In this document: positions 18,001-25,630 of the stretch, one piece after another
How the letters are laid out: the number at the start of each line of letters is the position of its first letter
How positions within the stretch are numbered: position 1 is the stretch's first letter
NCBI GenBank assembly: GCA_016717335.1
Contig: JADKFS010000003.1
Span: forward strand, 124,001 to 188,000
DNA: 64,000 bases
Direction: 5' to 3'
Origin: Candidatus Ribeiella danica
GTDB lineage: Bacteria > Chloroflexota > Chloroflexia > Chloroflexales > Roseiflexaceae
Made by a program: the position numbers and the translations under genes
Notes under the pieces: generated by a model
The model's database searches: none
Told to the model about the DNA's origin: nothing
Seen by the model: only the letters and a program-made list of their open reading frames with translations

Positions 18001-20289
18001 TCACACGTGGACTATTTCGCCGCCGATCTTGGCGATAGCGACGCAGTGGGCCGGATCGTCGAAACGATCCTGGCGCGGTACGGGCGGCTCGACGGCGTGA
18101 TCAATCTGACAATGGATATCAAGTATCAGAAGCTGTCGGACACCGTCCAGGCCGATTTCGAGGGCTCGGTACTGAATCGTATCCGCGGCGCATTGGCGCT
18201 CGATCGGGCGACGCGGCACGCCAAGCTTGACTTCCTGATCATCTGCTCCTCGGTCTCCTCGACCTTCGGAGGAGTCACGTTTGCCGACCACGCCACCGCG
18301 AATCGTTTCCTCGATGCTCAGGGCGAACTCATCCGCAAGTCGGGCCGCGATGTTATGGTGCTCAACCTGCCCACCATTCAGTACCAGCGCTCCATGCCAA
18401 CCAGCCACGCCGAGATGGTGATCCCGTCGATCACCGGCGACGCCCTGGCGAACCTGTTCGATCGCTTGATCCAAAAACGGATCTCATTCGTGATGATCGC
18501 GGACTTCGACTTCAAGCAGATCAAGTCACTCTTGCCCGTGCTGCGGGTCCGCTTCGCCAGCTCGCTGCTCGAAGAGCATCCTGAGAGCCAGCAATCCGAT
18601 ACGAACGGGCAGGGCGCGAGCGCACCGCCCCGCGCGCGACTTACGAGCAGTGGCAGCCAGGCGAACTACACCGAGACCGAGCTGCGGCTGGCCGAGGCCT
18701 GGATGAAGGTGTTGGGCTATGAGGAGTTTGACGTCGACGACAACTTCTTTGCCCTGGGGGCCGACTCACTGATTGCCATGAGGTTGATCGGGGAGATCCA
18801 TAAAGCTCTTGGCGTAAAGCTGGAGATAGTCGACGTTTATACCAATCCCACCATCCGGACGATAGCAAGCCAGATCGAGGTACGCACCGGCGGGGGGCAG
18901 CCGGCAGAGCCATCGCGTGTGGCCGCGCCACCGGGTGACCGCGCGGATGGCTCGCCGGAGAGGCTGCCGCTGCGCCCGATCCCGCGCGATCAGAACCTGC
19001 CGCTTTCGTTCGCCCAGCAGCGATTGTGGCTGCTCGAGCAGATCCAGCCCGGCAATCCCGCCAATAATCTTTCGGCGGCGCTGAAGATCGTGGGCCGGCT
19101 GGATCTGACGATCTTCAGCGCGAGTCTGAACACGATCGTCGAGCGACACGAGATTTTACGGGCCACGTTCGCCGTCGTCGCTGGGAGCCCGGTTCATCAC
19201 ATCGCGCCGAGGCTGGAGATCCGCCCGACACTCGTGGACTTGCGCGGCATGAGTGAGCCCGGCCAGAGCGCCAACGTACTGCAAATCGCCGTCGCGGACG
19301 CCCGCGGGCCGTTCGACCTGGCCAACGGTCCGCTCCTGCGCGCGACTGTGATCGAGCTCAGCGAGGAAGAGCACGTGGTCGTGCTGACGACTCACCACAT
19401 TGTCTCCGACGGGCAGTCAATGGGTGTTTTCCTGCGCGAGCTGGCAACGATTTACTCCGCGCACGTATCCGTGGAACCGCTGACTCTGCCGGCGCTGCCG
19501 ATCCAGTATGCCGACTTCGCCTACTGGCAGCGGCACCGGCTACACGGCCAAGCGCTTGACGAGCTGGTCGGTTTCTGGCGCGCACGGCTTGCCGACGCGC
19601 CGGTGATCGAGCTGCCGACCGACTATCCGCGGCCGACGACACTCACCTTTGAGGGCGCGAACCATCGGTTCAGCCTCTCCGGGGAGCTGTCGGCTCAGCT
19701 TAGAGAGCTGAGCCAGCGCGAGCAGGCCACCATCTTTGTGACAATGCTGGCGGCCTTCCTAGCACTGCTCCGGCTCTACACCAGCCAAGATGATCTGGTC
19801 ATCGGCGCCTTTAGCGCGCATCGCGACCGGCCAGAAACGCAGCATTTGATCGGCCTGTTTGCAAATATCATGGTGATGCGCGTTGACCTTTCTGGGCATC
19901 CCACCTTCCGCGATCTGCTGGTGCGGGTTCGCGAGGTAGTGATGGAGAGCTCGACCTACCAGGCGCTCACCTACGAGCAGGTTCTGGAGGCTGTCCAGCC
20001 GAAGCGAAGCGCCAACCGCCTGCCGCTCATCCAGGTCGCGCTCAATTATTTCGCCGATCCTATGCAAGGGGTCGAGTTCAAAGATCTGACCATGACACTG
20101 ATGGACGTCGATCGCGGCGCGGCTCGCTACGATCTCGTTCTGGACATTACAGATGCGGGCGAGGAGGGCATCGTCGGAATCTTCGAGTACAACACAAACT
20201 TGCTCAAACCAGCGACGATCGCGCAGATGGCAAAGCGACTGGAAACATTTCTGCGCCGAGTCGCGTCTACGCCGACTATTCAGATTTAG
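15031..20289 (+). CDS. Hybrid PKS-NRPS: AT-less KS-KR-ACP followed by C domain
   Basis: About 1752 aa; a GTG at 15028 is an alternative start. Residues 1-30 form a helical docking segment (LILEQVIAGRLAKEDAARML). The KS is complete: Cys near residue 211 in TTCSSS, HGTAT near 348, NIGH near 387. No AT follows. There is no GHSxGEY; instead a KS-AT linker runs straight into the post-AT motif LPTYAFNRKRCWV (about 620). The KR has GGAGRIG near 925, but the catalytic Tyr is His (codon 18289-18291) and the Lys position appears to be Arg, so it is probably inactive. The ACP Ser is in GADSL (codon 18766-18768). The protein ends with a C domain (SFAQQRLW; HHIVSDG about residue 1456) and has no A domain. 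That C domain would use the aminoacyl-PCP made by the proteins at 22636 and 24970. Confidence 0.93.
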   Translation: MKQLRDLILEQVIAGRLAKEDAARMLADILRAQSGQPSRGSTDIAVIGMACRIAPGGDLNDFWSRLVAGADLITDFPATRRKDIDPLIQLLDTSSAGLSGSYYQAAFLEQIDLFDHAVFNIPPGEARLIDPQQRLVLEVVLECIENAGYRREQLSGTKTGVYMAYAEPEYDRLVPPDEPSSVHATLPAMIAGRVSYAFNLSGPSQVIETTCSSSLIAVHNACLGIMAGDCDVALAGGVRLMLFPLAEGFTSVPQGISSPDGRTRAFDADGNGAGSGEGAGVVLLKPLRKAIEDRDHIYAIVKGSAVNSDGKSSGVTAPNPRAQTQVLVDAWKRAGIAPETISYIEAHGTATKLGDPIEVEGLTSAFRQYTDRKALCAIGSVKTNIGHLSGAAGIASFIKVVLALKHRQLPPSLHFNKPNPLIDFDDTPLYVNHALRPWDWTDGPRHAGVSAFGITGSNCHVVLEEYVDSERGDAGPTDAGKLDVFTLSAGSQEGMRQLLDKYASFLSSTQAHAYGLERICYTANTGREVYAYRLAITARSVAELHERVEQVARHYAQRRSSPPIGEGIFYGTVNPREEPVTSRMNAPRTAVELARLFVQVPRVSWDAFYADRALTKAPLPTYAFNRKRCWVSIEEIQQAFKTKLSVDRRLPSPRSSTLPAERRADPAAVDTSGWLYTLRWQSEPRRAPAAASDLARGPWLILADDLGIGHALADRLATAGREVVLVRPGARFVRHTDRSYEVAPKDQADWAYLLTHLSERRMAPLAGIVHLWTCQPPTEPRPPDELYVEQQDTGAFSMFALLQQLGEFQARAPLDVWIVANYVAAVTEEEPFLFPGKASLWGLAKVIPQEHYWAQCYCIDIATQDSTPADLAGEIFAEMCLPAAGRDHVVAYRRQNRFIQQIERIDLDRVADRARPVVKHGGVYLLAGGAGRIGMGIGMYFARQAQVTLVMVNRSELPPRTEWPTIVASGSADSKIAQRLAGIDAIERLDSHVDYFAADLGDSDAVGRIVETILARYGRLDGVINLTMDIKYQKLSDTVQADFEGSVLNRIRGALALDRATRHAKLDFLIICSSVSSTFGGVTFADHATANRFLDAQGELIRKSGRDVMVLNLPTIQYQRSMPTSHAEMVIPSITGDALANLFDRLIQKRISFVMIADFDFKQIKSLLPVLRVRFASSLLEEHPESQQSDTNGQGASAPPRARLTSSGSQANYTETELRLAEAWMKVLGYEEFDVDDNFFALGADSLIAMRLIGEIHKALGVKLEIVDVYTNPTIRTIASQIEVRTGGGQPAEPSRVAAPPGDRADGSPERLPLRPIPRDQNLPLSFAQQRLWLLEQIQPGNPANNLSAALKIVGRLDLTIFSASLNTIVERHEILRATFAVVAGSPVHHIAPRLEIRPTLVDLRGMSEPGQSANVLQIAVADARGPFDLANGPLLRATVIELSEEEHVVVLTTHHIVSDGQSMGVFLRELATIYSAHVSVEPLTLPALPIQYADFAYWQRHRLHGQALDELVGFWRARLADAPVIELPTDYPRPTTLTFEGANHRFSLSGELSAQLRELSQREQATIFVTMLAAFLALLRLYTSQDDLVIGAFSAHRDRPETQHLIGLFANIMVMRVDLSGHPTFRDLLVRVREVVMESSTYQALTYEQVLEAVQPKRSANRLPLIQVALNYFADPMQGVEFKDLTMTLMDVDRGAARYDLVLDITDAGEEGIVGIFEYNTNLLKPATIAQMAKRLETFLRRVASTPTIQI

Positions 20290-20312
20290 GAAGAGCTCAG
20301 CTGGGGATTCGT

Positions 20313-21221
20313 ATGGCTGTTATGGCAAATGACGTACGCGAGGGGTATCTGCTCGCGCCGGGCGGCTGGATCTGGTACCGGGCGGTGGGCATACAACATC
20401 GAAGCACTCCGCTGCTGGTTCTACACGGCGGCCCAGGCGCCGGCCACCGCTATCTGGAGGCGCTGGAGGCGCTGGCCTCCGATCGCTGCGTGGTGTTCTA
20501 CGACCAGCTCGGCTGTGGCTATTCCGAAGCGCCGCAAGACCGCGAGCTGTGGCGGATCGAGTATTTTGTCGCGGAGCTCCAGGCGCTCCGCGAATTGCTG
20601 GGCCTGGAGCGCGTCCACCTCTACGGGCACTCATGGGGTGGCTGGCTCGCGATCGAGACCATGCTCACCCACGCAGACGGCGTTGCCAGCCTGGTGCTGG
20701 CGAGCACCTCCGCCGGCCTGCCGGAGTATACTCGCGAGATCGAGCGGCTGCGCAAAGAATTGCCACCCGATATCTATACAGGCATGGTGGAGTACGAACG
20801 CGCAGGCAACTATCAGAGCCCGGAGTATAAGGCGGCACTGCTCGAGTTCTACCAGCTCCATCTCTGCCGCCTGAGCACATGGCCGCAGCTGCTTATCGAC
20901 AACGTGCGCAACATTACCGGCAACCCGGTCTACGAAACAATGCAAGGACCCAATGAGTTCGTCATCACTGGGAACCTACGGACGTGGGATCGTACGGACC
21001 GGCTTGGCGCGATTGGAGCCCCAACGCTGATCACCGTAGGCCGCTACGACGAGGCTACCCCCGCGTGCGCCGCGACGCTGCGGCGGGGTATCGCCAGCGC
21101 TCGGATGCACGTTTTCGAGCAGAGCGCTCATATGCCCCACATCGAGGAGCCCGAGCAGTATCTTGCAACACTCAAGCTCTTTCTTGCCGACGTCGATCGT
21201 CGTTACGTCGCCGCGACCTAG
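20313..21221 (+). CDS. Proline iminopeptidase-like alpha/beta hydrolase (family S33)
   Basis: 302 aa, with a second possible start at 20325. Hallmarks of the S33 peptidase branch of the alpha/beta hydrolases: HGGPGAGH (oxyanion region), nucleophile elbow GHSWGG, acid in GRYDEATP and the catalytic His in SAHMPHIEEPE. The family removes N-terminal Pro or other residues from peptides or hydrolyses amino-acid amides. Within a PKS/NRPS operon it may trim a pro-peptide, release a misloaded or finished chain, or cleave a protecting acyl-amino acid. No signal peptide is visible, so it is cytoplasmic. The gene lies 23 bases after the PKS-NRPS and just upstream of the PurD-like ligase. Confidence 0.85.
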   Translation: MAVMANDVREGYLLAPGGWIWYRAVGIQHRSTPLLVLHGGPGAGHRYLEALEALASDRCVVFYDQLGCGYSEAPQDRELWRIEYFVAELQALRELLGLERVHLYGHSWGGWLAIETMLTHADGVASLVLASTSAGLPEYTREIERLRKELPPDIYTGMVEYERAGNYQSPEYKAALLEFYQLHLCRLSTWPQLLIDNVRNITGNPVYETMQGPNEFVITGNLRTWDRTDRLGAIGAPTLITVGRYDEATPACAATLRRGIASARMHVFEQSAHMPHIEEPEQYLATLKLFLADVDRRYVAAT

Positions 21222-21248
21222 CTCAGATTGCCGATTATGGAGAAACCG

Positions 21249-22592
21249 ATGAAGAAGGTGTTACTGGTTGATCATTCGGGCCGAGGACACGCATTTGCCG
21301 ATCTACTATCGAGAACCAACAAGGACGTGCTGGTGTACTATGCGCCGGGCTGCTCCGCTATCACCACCGAGCGTGTTGTCACGATGCCGCACCTGAAGCT
21401 GTCAGAGCCGCTCGCACTAGCCGATTTTGCCAGAGCAGAGGCGGTCGACTTTGTCCTCGTGACCAACGCCGGCGCGCTCGGCAATGGGGTCGTCGACGTG
21501 TTTCGAAGCTGCCAGATACCGGTGATTGGCCCGGACAAGCAGGCCGCCAAGCTGGAGTGGAGCAAGACCTACGGCAAGCAGCTCTGTGCGAAGTACAACG
21601 TGCCAACCGCCGAGTTCGCGCTTTTCGACAACCCCGACGATGCCATGAATTATGTGCGCGAGGTTGGCTACCAGGTCGTGGTCAAAGCTGATGGCCTCTG
21701 CGACGGTAATGGATCGTTTGTCTGCGATAGCGTAGATGACGCAATCAAGGCCATCGACTACATTATGATCCAGCGAGCCTTTGGCGAAGCCGGCGATCGA
21801 GTGGTCGTCGAACAGCGGCTCTTTGGGACCGAGCTGCTGTTCTTCGCGCTGCTGGACAGCAAGAGCTTCAAGCTGCTACCCAGCGCCTTCGACTACTCGC
21901 GATCCGACGATAACGACCGCGGCGTTATCTGCGGGGGAATGGGCTCGATTTCGCCGCACCCGCTGGAAACCGAGGTGCTGAATCAGCAGATGATCGCGCA
22001 GGTGCTGAATCCGCTGCTGGAGTGCATTCGCGGGGAGCAGCTAAACTTTACTGGCGTCATCTACATCGGATGCATGCTCGTAGGCGAAAAACTCCACGTC
22101 TTGGAGATCAACGCGCGCATGGGCGATCCCGAGGCCGAGAGTATTTTGCCACGGATCGAGAGCGATTTCGTGGCCGTGTGCGAATCGATTCTGAACCAGA
22201 CCCTTGAAGATCAGTCGATCATTCTGAACGATTACTATTTCTGCAATATCGTGGCGACGCAGGGACGAACTCGCCAGATCTCGAATGGCAAGAACAAAGG
22301 TTGGTATCAGGGATGGCCCTACGGTCGCTACGGTAGAAGCTATAAAATCACCGGGGTCGATCACGTCGACCCGCGTCAGTGCAAGGTCTTTATTGGCCAG
22401 GCGACGGTCCATCCCGAAAAGGGCCTGGTTACTGATGGCGGGCGGCCGATCCACGTGTCCGGGTTTGGCAAGAGCGTTGCCGAAGCATCTGCGAACGCCT
22501 ACGCCAATATCTCCAAGATCCATTTTGAAGGTATCCGCTACCGTTCGGATATCGGCAAGTTGCTGCCGCATGGTAAAGTGTCGGAGTCATAG
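21249..22592 (+). CDS. PurD-like ATP-grasp ligase (phosphoribosylamine-glycine ligase paralogue)
   Basis: 447 aa from ATG 21249, chosen because GGAG (21239-21242) is correctly spaced; ATG 21237 is an alternative. The layout is that of PurD: a Rossmann-like start (LLVDHSGRGHA, where PurD usually has GSGGREHA), a linker with GPDKQAAKLEWSK, an ATP-grasp domain with VVVKADGL, GGMGSISPHP and the metal-binding NARMGDPE. PurD joins glycine to phosphoribosylamine in purine synthesis. Here the altered first motif and the position inside a biosynthetic operon point to a recruited copy that couples a carboxylate (perhaps glycine) to an amine or hydrazine. Substrates cannot be read from the sequence. A housekeeping purD displaced into the cluster is the less likely alternative. 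Confidence 0.85.
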   Translation: MKKVLLVDHSGRGHAFADLLSRTNKDVLVYYAPGCSAITTERVVTMPHLKLSEPLALADFARAEAVDFVLVTNAGALGNGVVDVFRSCQIPVIGPDKQAAKLEWSKTYGKQLCAKYNVPTAEFALFDNPDDAMNYVREVGYQVVVKADGLCDGNGSFVCDSVDDAIKAIDYIMIQRAFGEAGDRVVVEQRLFGTELLFFALLDSKSFKLLPSAFDYSRSDDNDRGVICGGMGSISPHPLETEVLNQQMIAQVLNPLLECIRGEQLNFTGVIYIGCMLVGEKLHVLEINARMGDPEAESILPRIESDFVAVCESILNQTLEDQSIILNDYYFCNIVATQGRTRQISNGKNKGWYQGWPYGRYGRSYKITGVDHVDPRQCKVFIGQATVHPEKGLVTDGGRPIHVSGFGKSVAEASANAYANISKIHFEGIRYRSDIGKLLPHGKVSES

Positions 22593-22635
22593 AAGACACG
22601 TGACTTTCCGGGCCAGCGCAGAGGAGTGCAGTGGC

Positions 22636-24942
22636 ATGAACCCGTTTCTGACCGACGAAGAACAGCATGAGCTCCTGGTGACCTGGAACGGCACCCAGCT
22701 CGAGTATCCACAAGATGCGTGCATCCACGAGCTGTTCGAGGCGCAGGCGCGAGCTACCCCCGAAGCTACTGCCGTCGTATACGAGCGCGCCACCCTGACC
22801 TACCAGCAGCTGGATCTGAAGGCGAACCAATTGGCGCGCCACCTCCGAGCGCTGCACGTAGGCCCCGAGACCCCGGTGGGCATCTACCTGGAGTACTCGC
22901 TGGATATGATCGTGGCGCTTCTGGCCATTCTGAAAGCCGGCGGGGCGTATGTGCCGCTCGACCTGCGGCATCCTCCCGACCGGCTGGGCCTGATTCTGCA
23001 TGATCTGGGGGCGCGCGTGGTTGTCTCGCAGCAGGCGCTGGCGGAGACAATCGCGCCATACGCGGCCGATGTCGTCTGCCTCGACGCGGATCGGGCGGCG
23101 CTCGACGCGCAGAGCGGCGAGCCGATTGAGAATCTGGCCACCCCGCAGAATATCGCGTTTGTGCTCTACACCTCAGGATCTACCGGCAACCCGAAGGGTG
23201 TCTTGACCTGCCACAGCAACATTGTCTGCCTGTATGCCGCCTGGGAGCGCGCCTACGAGCTGCGCTCGCGGGTCTCCAGCCACTGCCAGACGACCAACTT
23301 CGCCTTTGCCGTCTTCCAGGCCGACTGGGTGCGGGCGCTCTGCTCGGGCGGCAAGCTGGTATTGTGCTCGATGGAAACGGTGCTTACCGCTCACCAGCTC
23401 TACCGGACGATGTGCCAGGAGCGCGTGGCATTCGCCGAATTCGTTCCCGCCGTGCTGCGCAACCTGATCGCGTACCTCAAGGAGACGAATCAGACGCTGC
23501 CATTTCTGCGCACGCTGGTGGTAGGCTCCGACCGGTGGTACATCCAGGAGCACATCGAGCTTCGGCGCTACTGCGATACGGATACGAAACTGATCCACTC
23601 GTTCGGCCTAACCGAGACGACCATTGACAGCGCCTACTTTCAAGGCACCACGGCCGATCTGCTGAATGGTCAGCTCACGCCAATTGGCCGGCCGTTCCCG
23701 AACGTCCAGATCTACATTCTTGACTCCCATTTTCGGCCCGTACCGGCCGGCGTGCCGGGCGATCTCTACATTGGCGGCAATGGACTGGCGCGGGGCTACC
23801 TCAACCATCCCGAGCTGACCGCCGAAAGGTTCATTCCCAACCCGTTCGCGACCGATCGCCATCGGCCTACGGCGCCCGAGGCAGTGTGCGGCGATCGCCT
23901 GTACAAGACCGGCGATCTGGCTCGATATCTGGAGGATGGGAATATTCAGTTCCTTGGCCGGAAGGATCACCAGGTGAAGGTGCGCGGGGTGCGGATCGAG
24001 CTGGGCGAAATCGAGCTCGCCCTGCGCGCGCATCCGGCTGTGCGGGAGGTGGCGGTTGTCGCTCAGGAAGACAGCCGAGGCCAGCAGTTGATCGCTTACG
24101 TGGTGCCGAGCAGCGCGTTTGCCTTCGCGGATCAGTCGCTCTACTCCCTGCCGAATCAGCTGGAGATCGCGTGCGGCAATAAAGTCGAGGCCTACCACGT
24201 GTACGAGAAGATCTGGGTTGAGTCGCTCTACAGCCAGCACGGAATCGCCCTGCGAGATGGCGACTGCGTGATCGATGTTGGGGCGCACCTCGGCCTCTTT
24301 ACGCTTTTCGCGCACCAACAGTGCTCGAATCTAACCCTCTACGCGATCGAGCCAGCCCGGCAGCTGTTCGACCTGCTGCAGGTCAACCTGTTGCTTCATG
24401 GAGTTGCTGCGCAGCTGCTGAACTGCGGCGTTTCGGATGCGGCGCGCGCCGCCCAGATTGCATTCTGCGCGAGCAACCCCGAGATCTCCTCGTTCGACTT
24501 CGACACAGAGTGGGCTAAGCAGATCGTCAGAGCGTTGGCCTTGAAGCGTCTGCAGCGCCACGCGCTAGGCCTGGAGACGCTGCCGGCGTATGCCGAGGAG
24601 CTGCTGGAAAAGCGGTTTGCCGTGGAGCTAGCTGAGAGCAAGACGAAGAGTCTCGCTGAGATTATCCACGAGCATGCGATCGAGCGGATCGACTTGCTGA
24701 AGATCAGCGCGCCCCGCGGCGAGCTGGCGATCCTGCGCGGGGTAGGCGCGGATGACTGGGCACGGATACGCCAGATCGCGATCGAGGTATACGATGTTGC
24801 CGGGCATGTAGCCGACGAGATCGCCAAGCACCTTGGGCAGCGCGGCTATCGGGTTGCGATCGAGCAAGCGCCCTGGTTGCGCGGCTCCATGGTCTCGCAC
24901 GTCTATGCCGTTCGCGCGCGGGACCGGAGCGAGCTCGCGTGA
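22636..24942 (+). CDS. NRPS adenylation domain core with inserted FkbM-type methyltransferase; lacks A10 and PCP
   Basis: 768 aa from ATG 22636, preceded by GAGGAG. Residues 1-490 are an adenylation domain from its start to motif A8 (TSGSTGNPKG near 178; GRKDHQVKVRGVRIELGE near 445). After LIAYVVP the chain switches to a methyltransferase of the FkbM type: SAM motif DVGAHLGLF near 547, then IDLLKISAPRGELAILRG and a closing VYDV segment near 720. Related insertions in PKS/NRPS enzymes act as methyltransferases. A TGA ends the protein where A9-A10 should follow; those motifs are in the next ORF. The pocket reads A-V-A-E-V-G-S-I-D by eye: like the ornithine code D-V-G-E-I-G-S-I-D but without Asp235, which normally holds the alpha-amino group. 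The substrate may therefore not be a normal amino acid. Confidence 0.9.
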   Translation: MNPFLTDEEQHELLVTWNGTQLEYPQDACIHELFEAQARATPEATAVVYERATLTYQQLDLKANQLARHLRALHVGPETPVGIYLEYSLDMIVALLAILKAGGAYVPLDLRHPPDRLGLILHDLGARVVVSQQALAETIAPYAADVVCLDADRAALDAQSGEPIENLATPQNIAFVLYTSGSTGNPKGVLTCHSNIVCLYAAWERAYELRSRVSSHCQTTNFAFAVFQADWVRALCSGGKLVLCSMETVLTAHQLYRTMCQERVAFAEFVPAVLRNLIAYLKETNQTLPFLRTLVVGSDRWYIQEHIELRRYCDTDTKLIHSFGLTETTIDSAYFQGTTADLLNGQLTPIGRPFPNVQIYILDSHFRPVPAGVPGDLYIGGNGLARGYLNHPELTAERFIPNPFATDRHRPTAPEAVCGDRLYKTGDLARYLEDGNIQFLGRKDHQVKVRGVRIELGEIELALRAHPAVREVAVVAQEDSRGQQLIAYVVPSSAFAFADQSLYSLPNQLEIACGNKVEAYHVYEKIWVESLYSQHGIALRDGDCVIDVGAHLGLFTLFAHQQCSNLTLYAIEPARQLFDLLQVNLLLHGVAAQLLNCGVSDAARAAQIAFCASNPEISSFDFDTEWAKQIVRALALKRLQRHALGLETLPAYAEELLEKRFAVELAESKTKSLAEIIHEHAIERIDLLKISAPRGELAILRGVGADDWARIRQIAIEVYDVAGHVADEIAKHLGQRGYRVAIEQAPWLRGSMVSHVYAVRARDRSELA

Positions 24943-24969
24943 CACTACTCAGCATGGGAGAGGATAGCA

Positions 24970-25551
24970 ATGCACATACCCGATCACCTAGCGGAGCCGC
25001 TGCCAAAAGACCGGGCGCTGCAAAGGCTCAAGGCGGAGCTGCGACGTCACCTGCAGGAGCGACTTCCCGACTATATGATCCCCACGGCCTTCGTAGTTCT
25101 GGAGCAAATACCACTGACGCCAAGCGGCAAGATAGATCGGCGCGCGCTCCCGGCGGCCGACATCGCGCAGAGCGAGCTCGCAGGCCGCTTCGTGCCACCG
25201 CAGACCCCAACCGAGAAATCGCTCGCCGAGATCTGGCGCCGGGTGCTGGGCATCGAGCGCGTCGGCATTGAGAGCAATTTCTTCGAGCTGGGCGGGCACT
25301 CACTCTTGGCGACACAGGTTAACTCGCAGATTCGCGCCGTCTTGCAGGCCGAGGTGCCGCTGCGCGTGCTGTTCGAGTCTCCGACGATCTCCAAACTGGC
25401 CGCATGGATCGACGAGCATTGCGTCGCCCGGCCGGACGCAGGCATGGCGGCCATCGAGCCTACCGAGCGGGCAGCCCTGGACCCGGGCGAGCTCTCCGAC
25501 GACGCCGTGACGGCATTGCTCGAAAGACTACTCGACGAGCCCCGAACGTAG
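24970..25551 (+). CDS. Detached A-domain C-terminal subdomain plus PCP
   Basis: 193 aa, in the same frame as the preceding gene and separated from it by one TGA and nine sense codons. It has its own ATG with a strong ribosome site (GGGAGAGG, about 24954-24961). Residues 15-60 are the end of an adenylation domain (LPDYMIPTAFVVLEQIPLTP, then SGKIDRRALP with the catalytic Lys at residue 54). Residues 70-150 are a PCP (FFELGGHSLL, Ser 111). The tail (LSDDAVTALLERLL) may be a helical docking element. The ORF alone cannot adenylate; it must complement the A core at 22636-24942. Either the module works as two polypeptides, the TGA is read through, or a recent stop mutation has been rescued by an internal start. 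Confidence 0.88.
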   Translation: MHIPDHLAEPLPKDRALQRLKAELRRHLQERLPDYMIPTAFVVLEQIPLTPSGKIDRRALPAADIAQSELAGRFVPPQTPTEKSLAEIWRRVLGIERVGIESNFFELGGHSLLATQVNSQIRAVLQAEVPLRVLFESPTISKLAAWIDEHCVARPDAGMAAIEPTERAALDPGELSDDAVTALLERLLDEPRT

Positions 25552-25630
25552 CGGGCGAAATAGTGGTGCAAAAATTCATTGCTTGCATGCAGGCTGCTCG
25601 ATTACGCGCTAGCCTGAAGAGGAGTCGGGC

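Noticed and set aside
22285..22635. Upstream extension of the A-domain ORF into the PurD-like gene
   Set aside because: It overlaps the PurD-like gene in another frame, has Arg-rich out-of-frame composition, and the ATG at 22636 has a good ribosome site.
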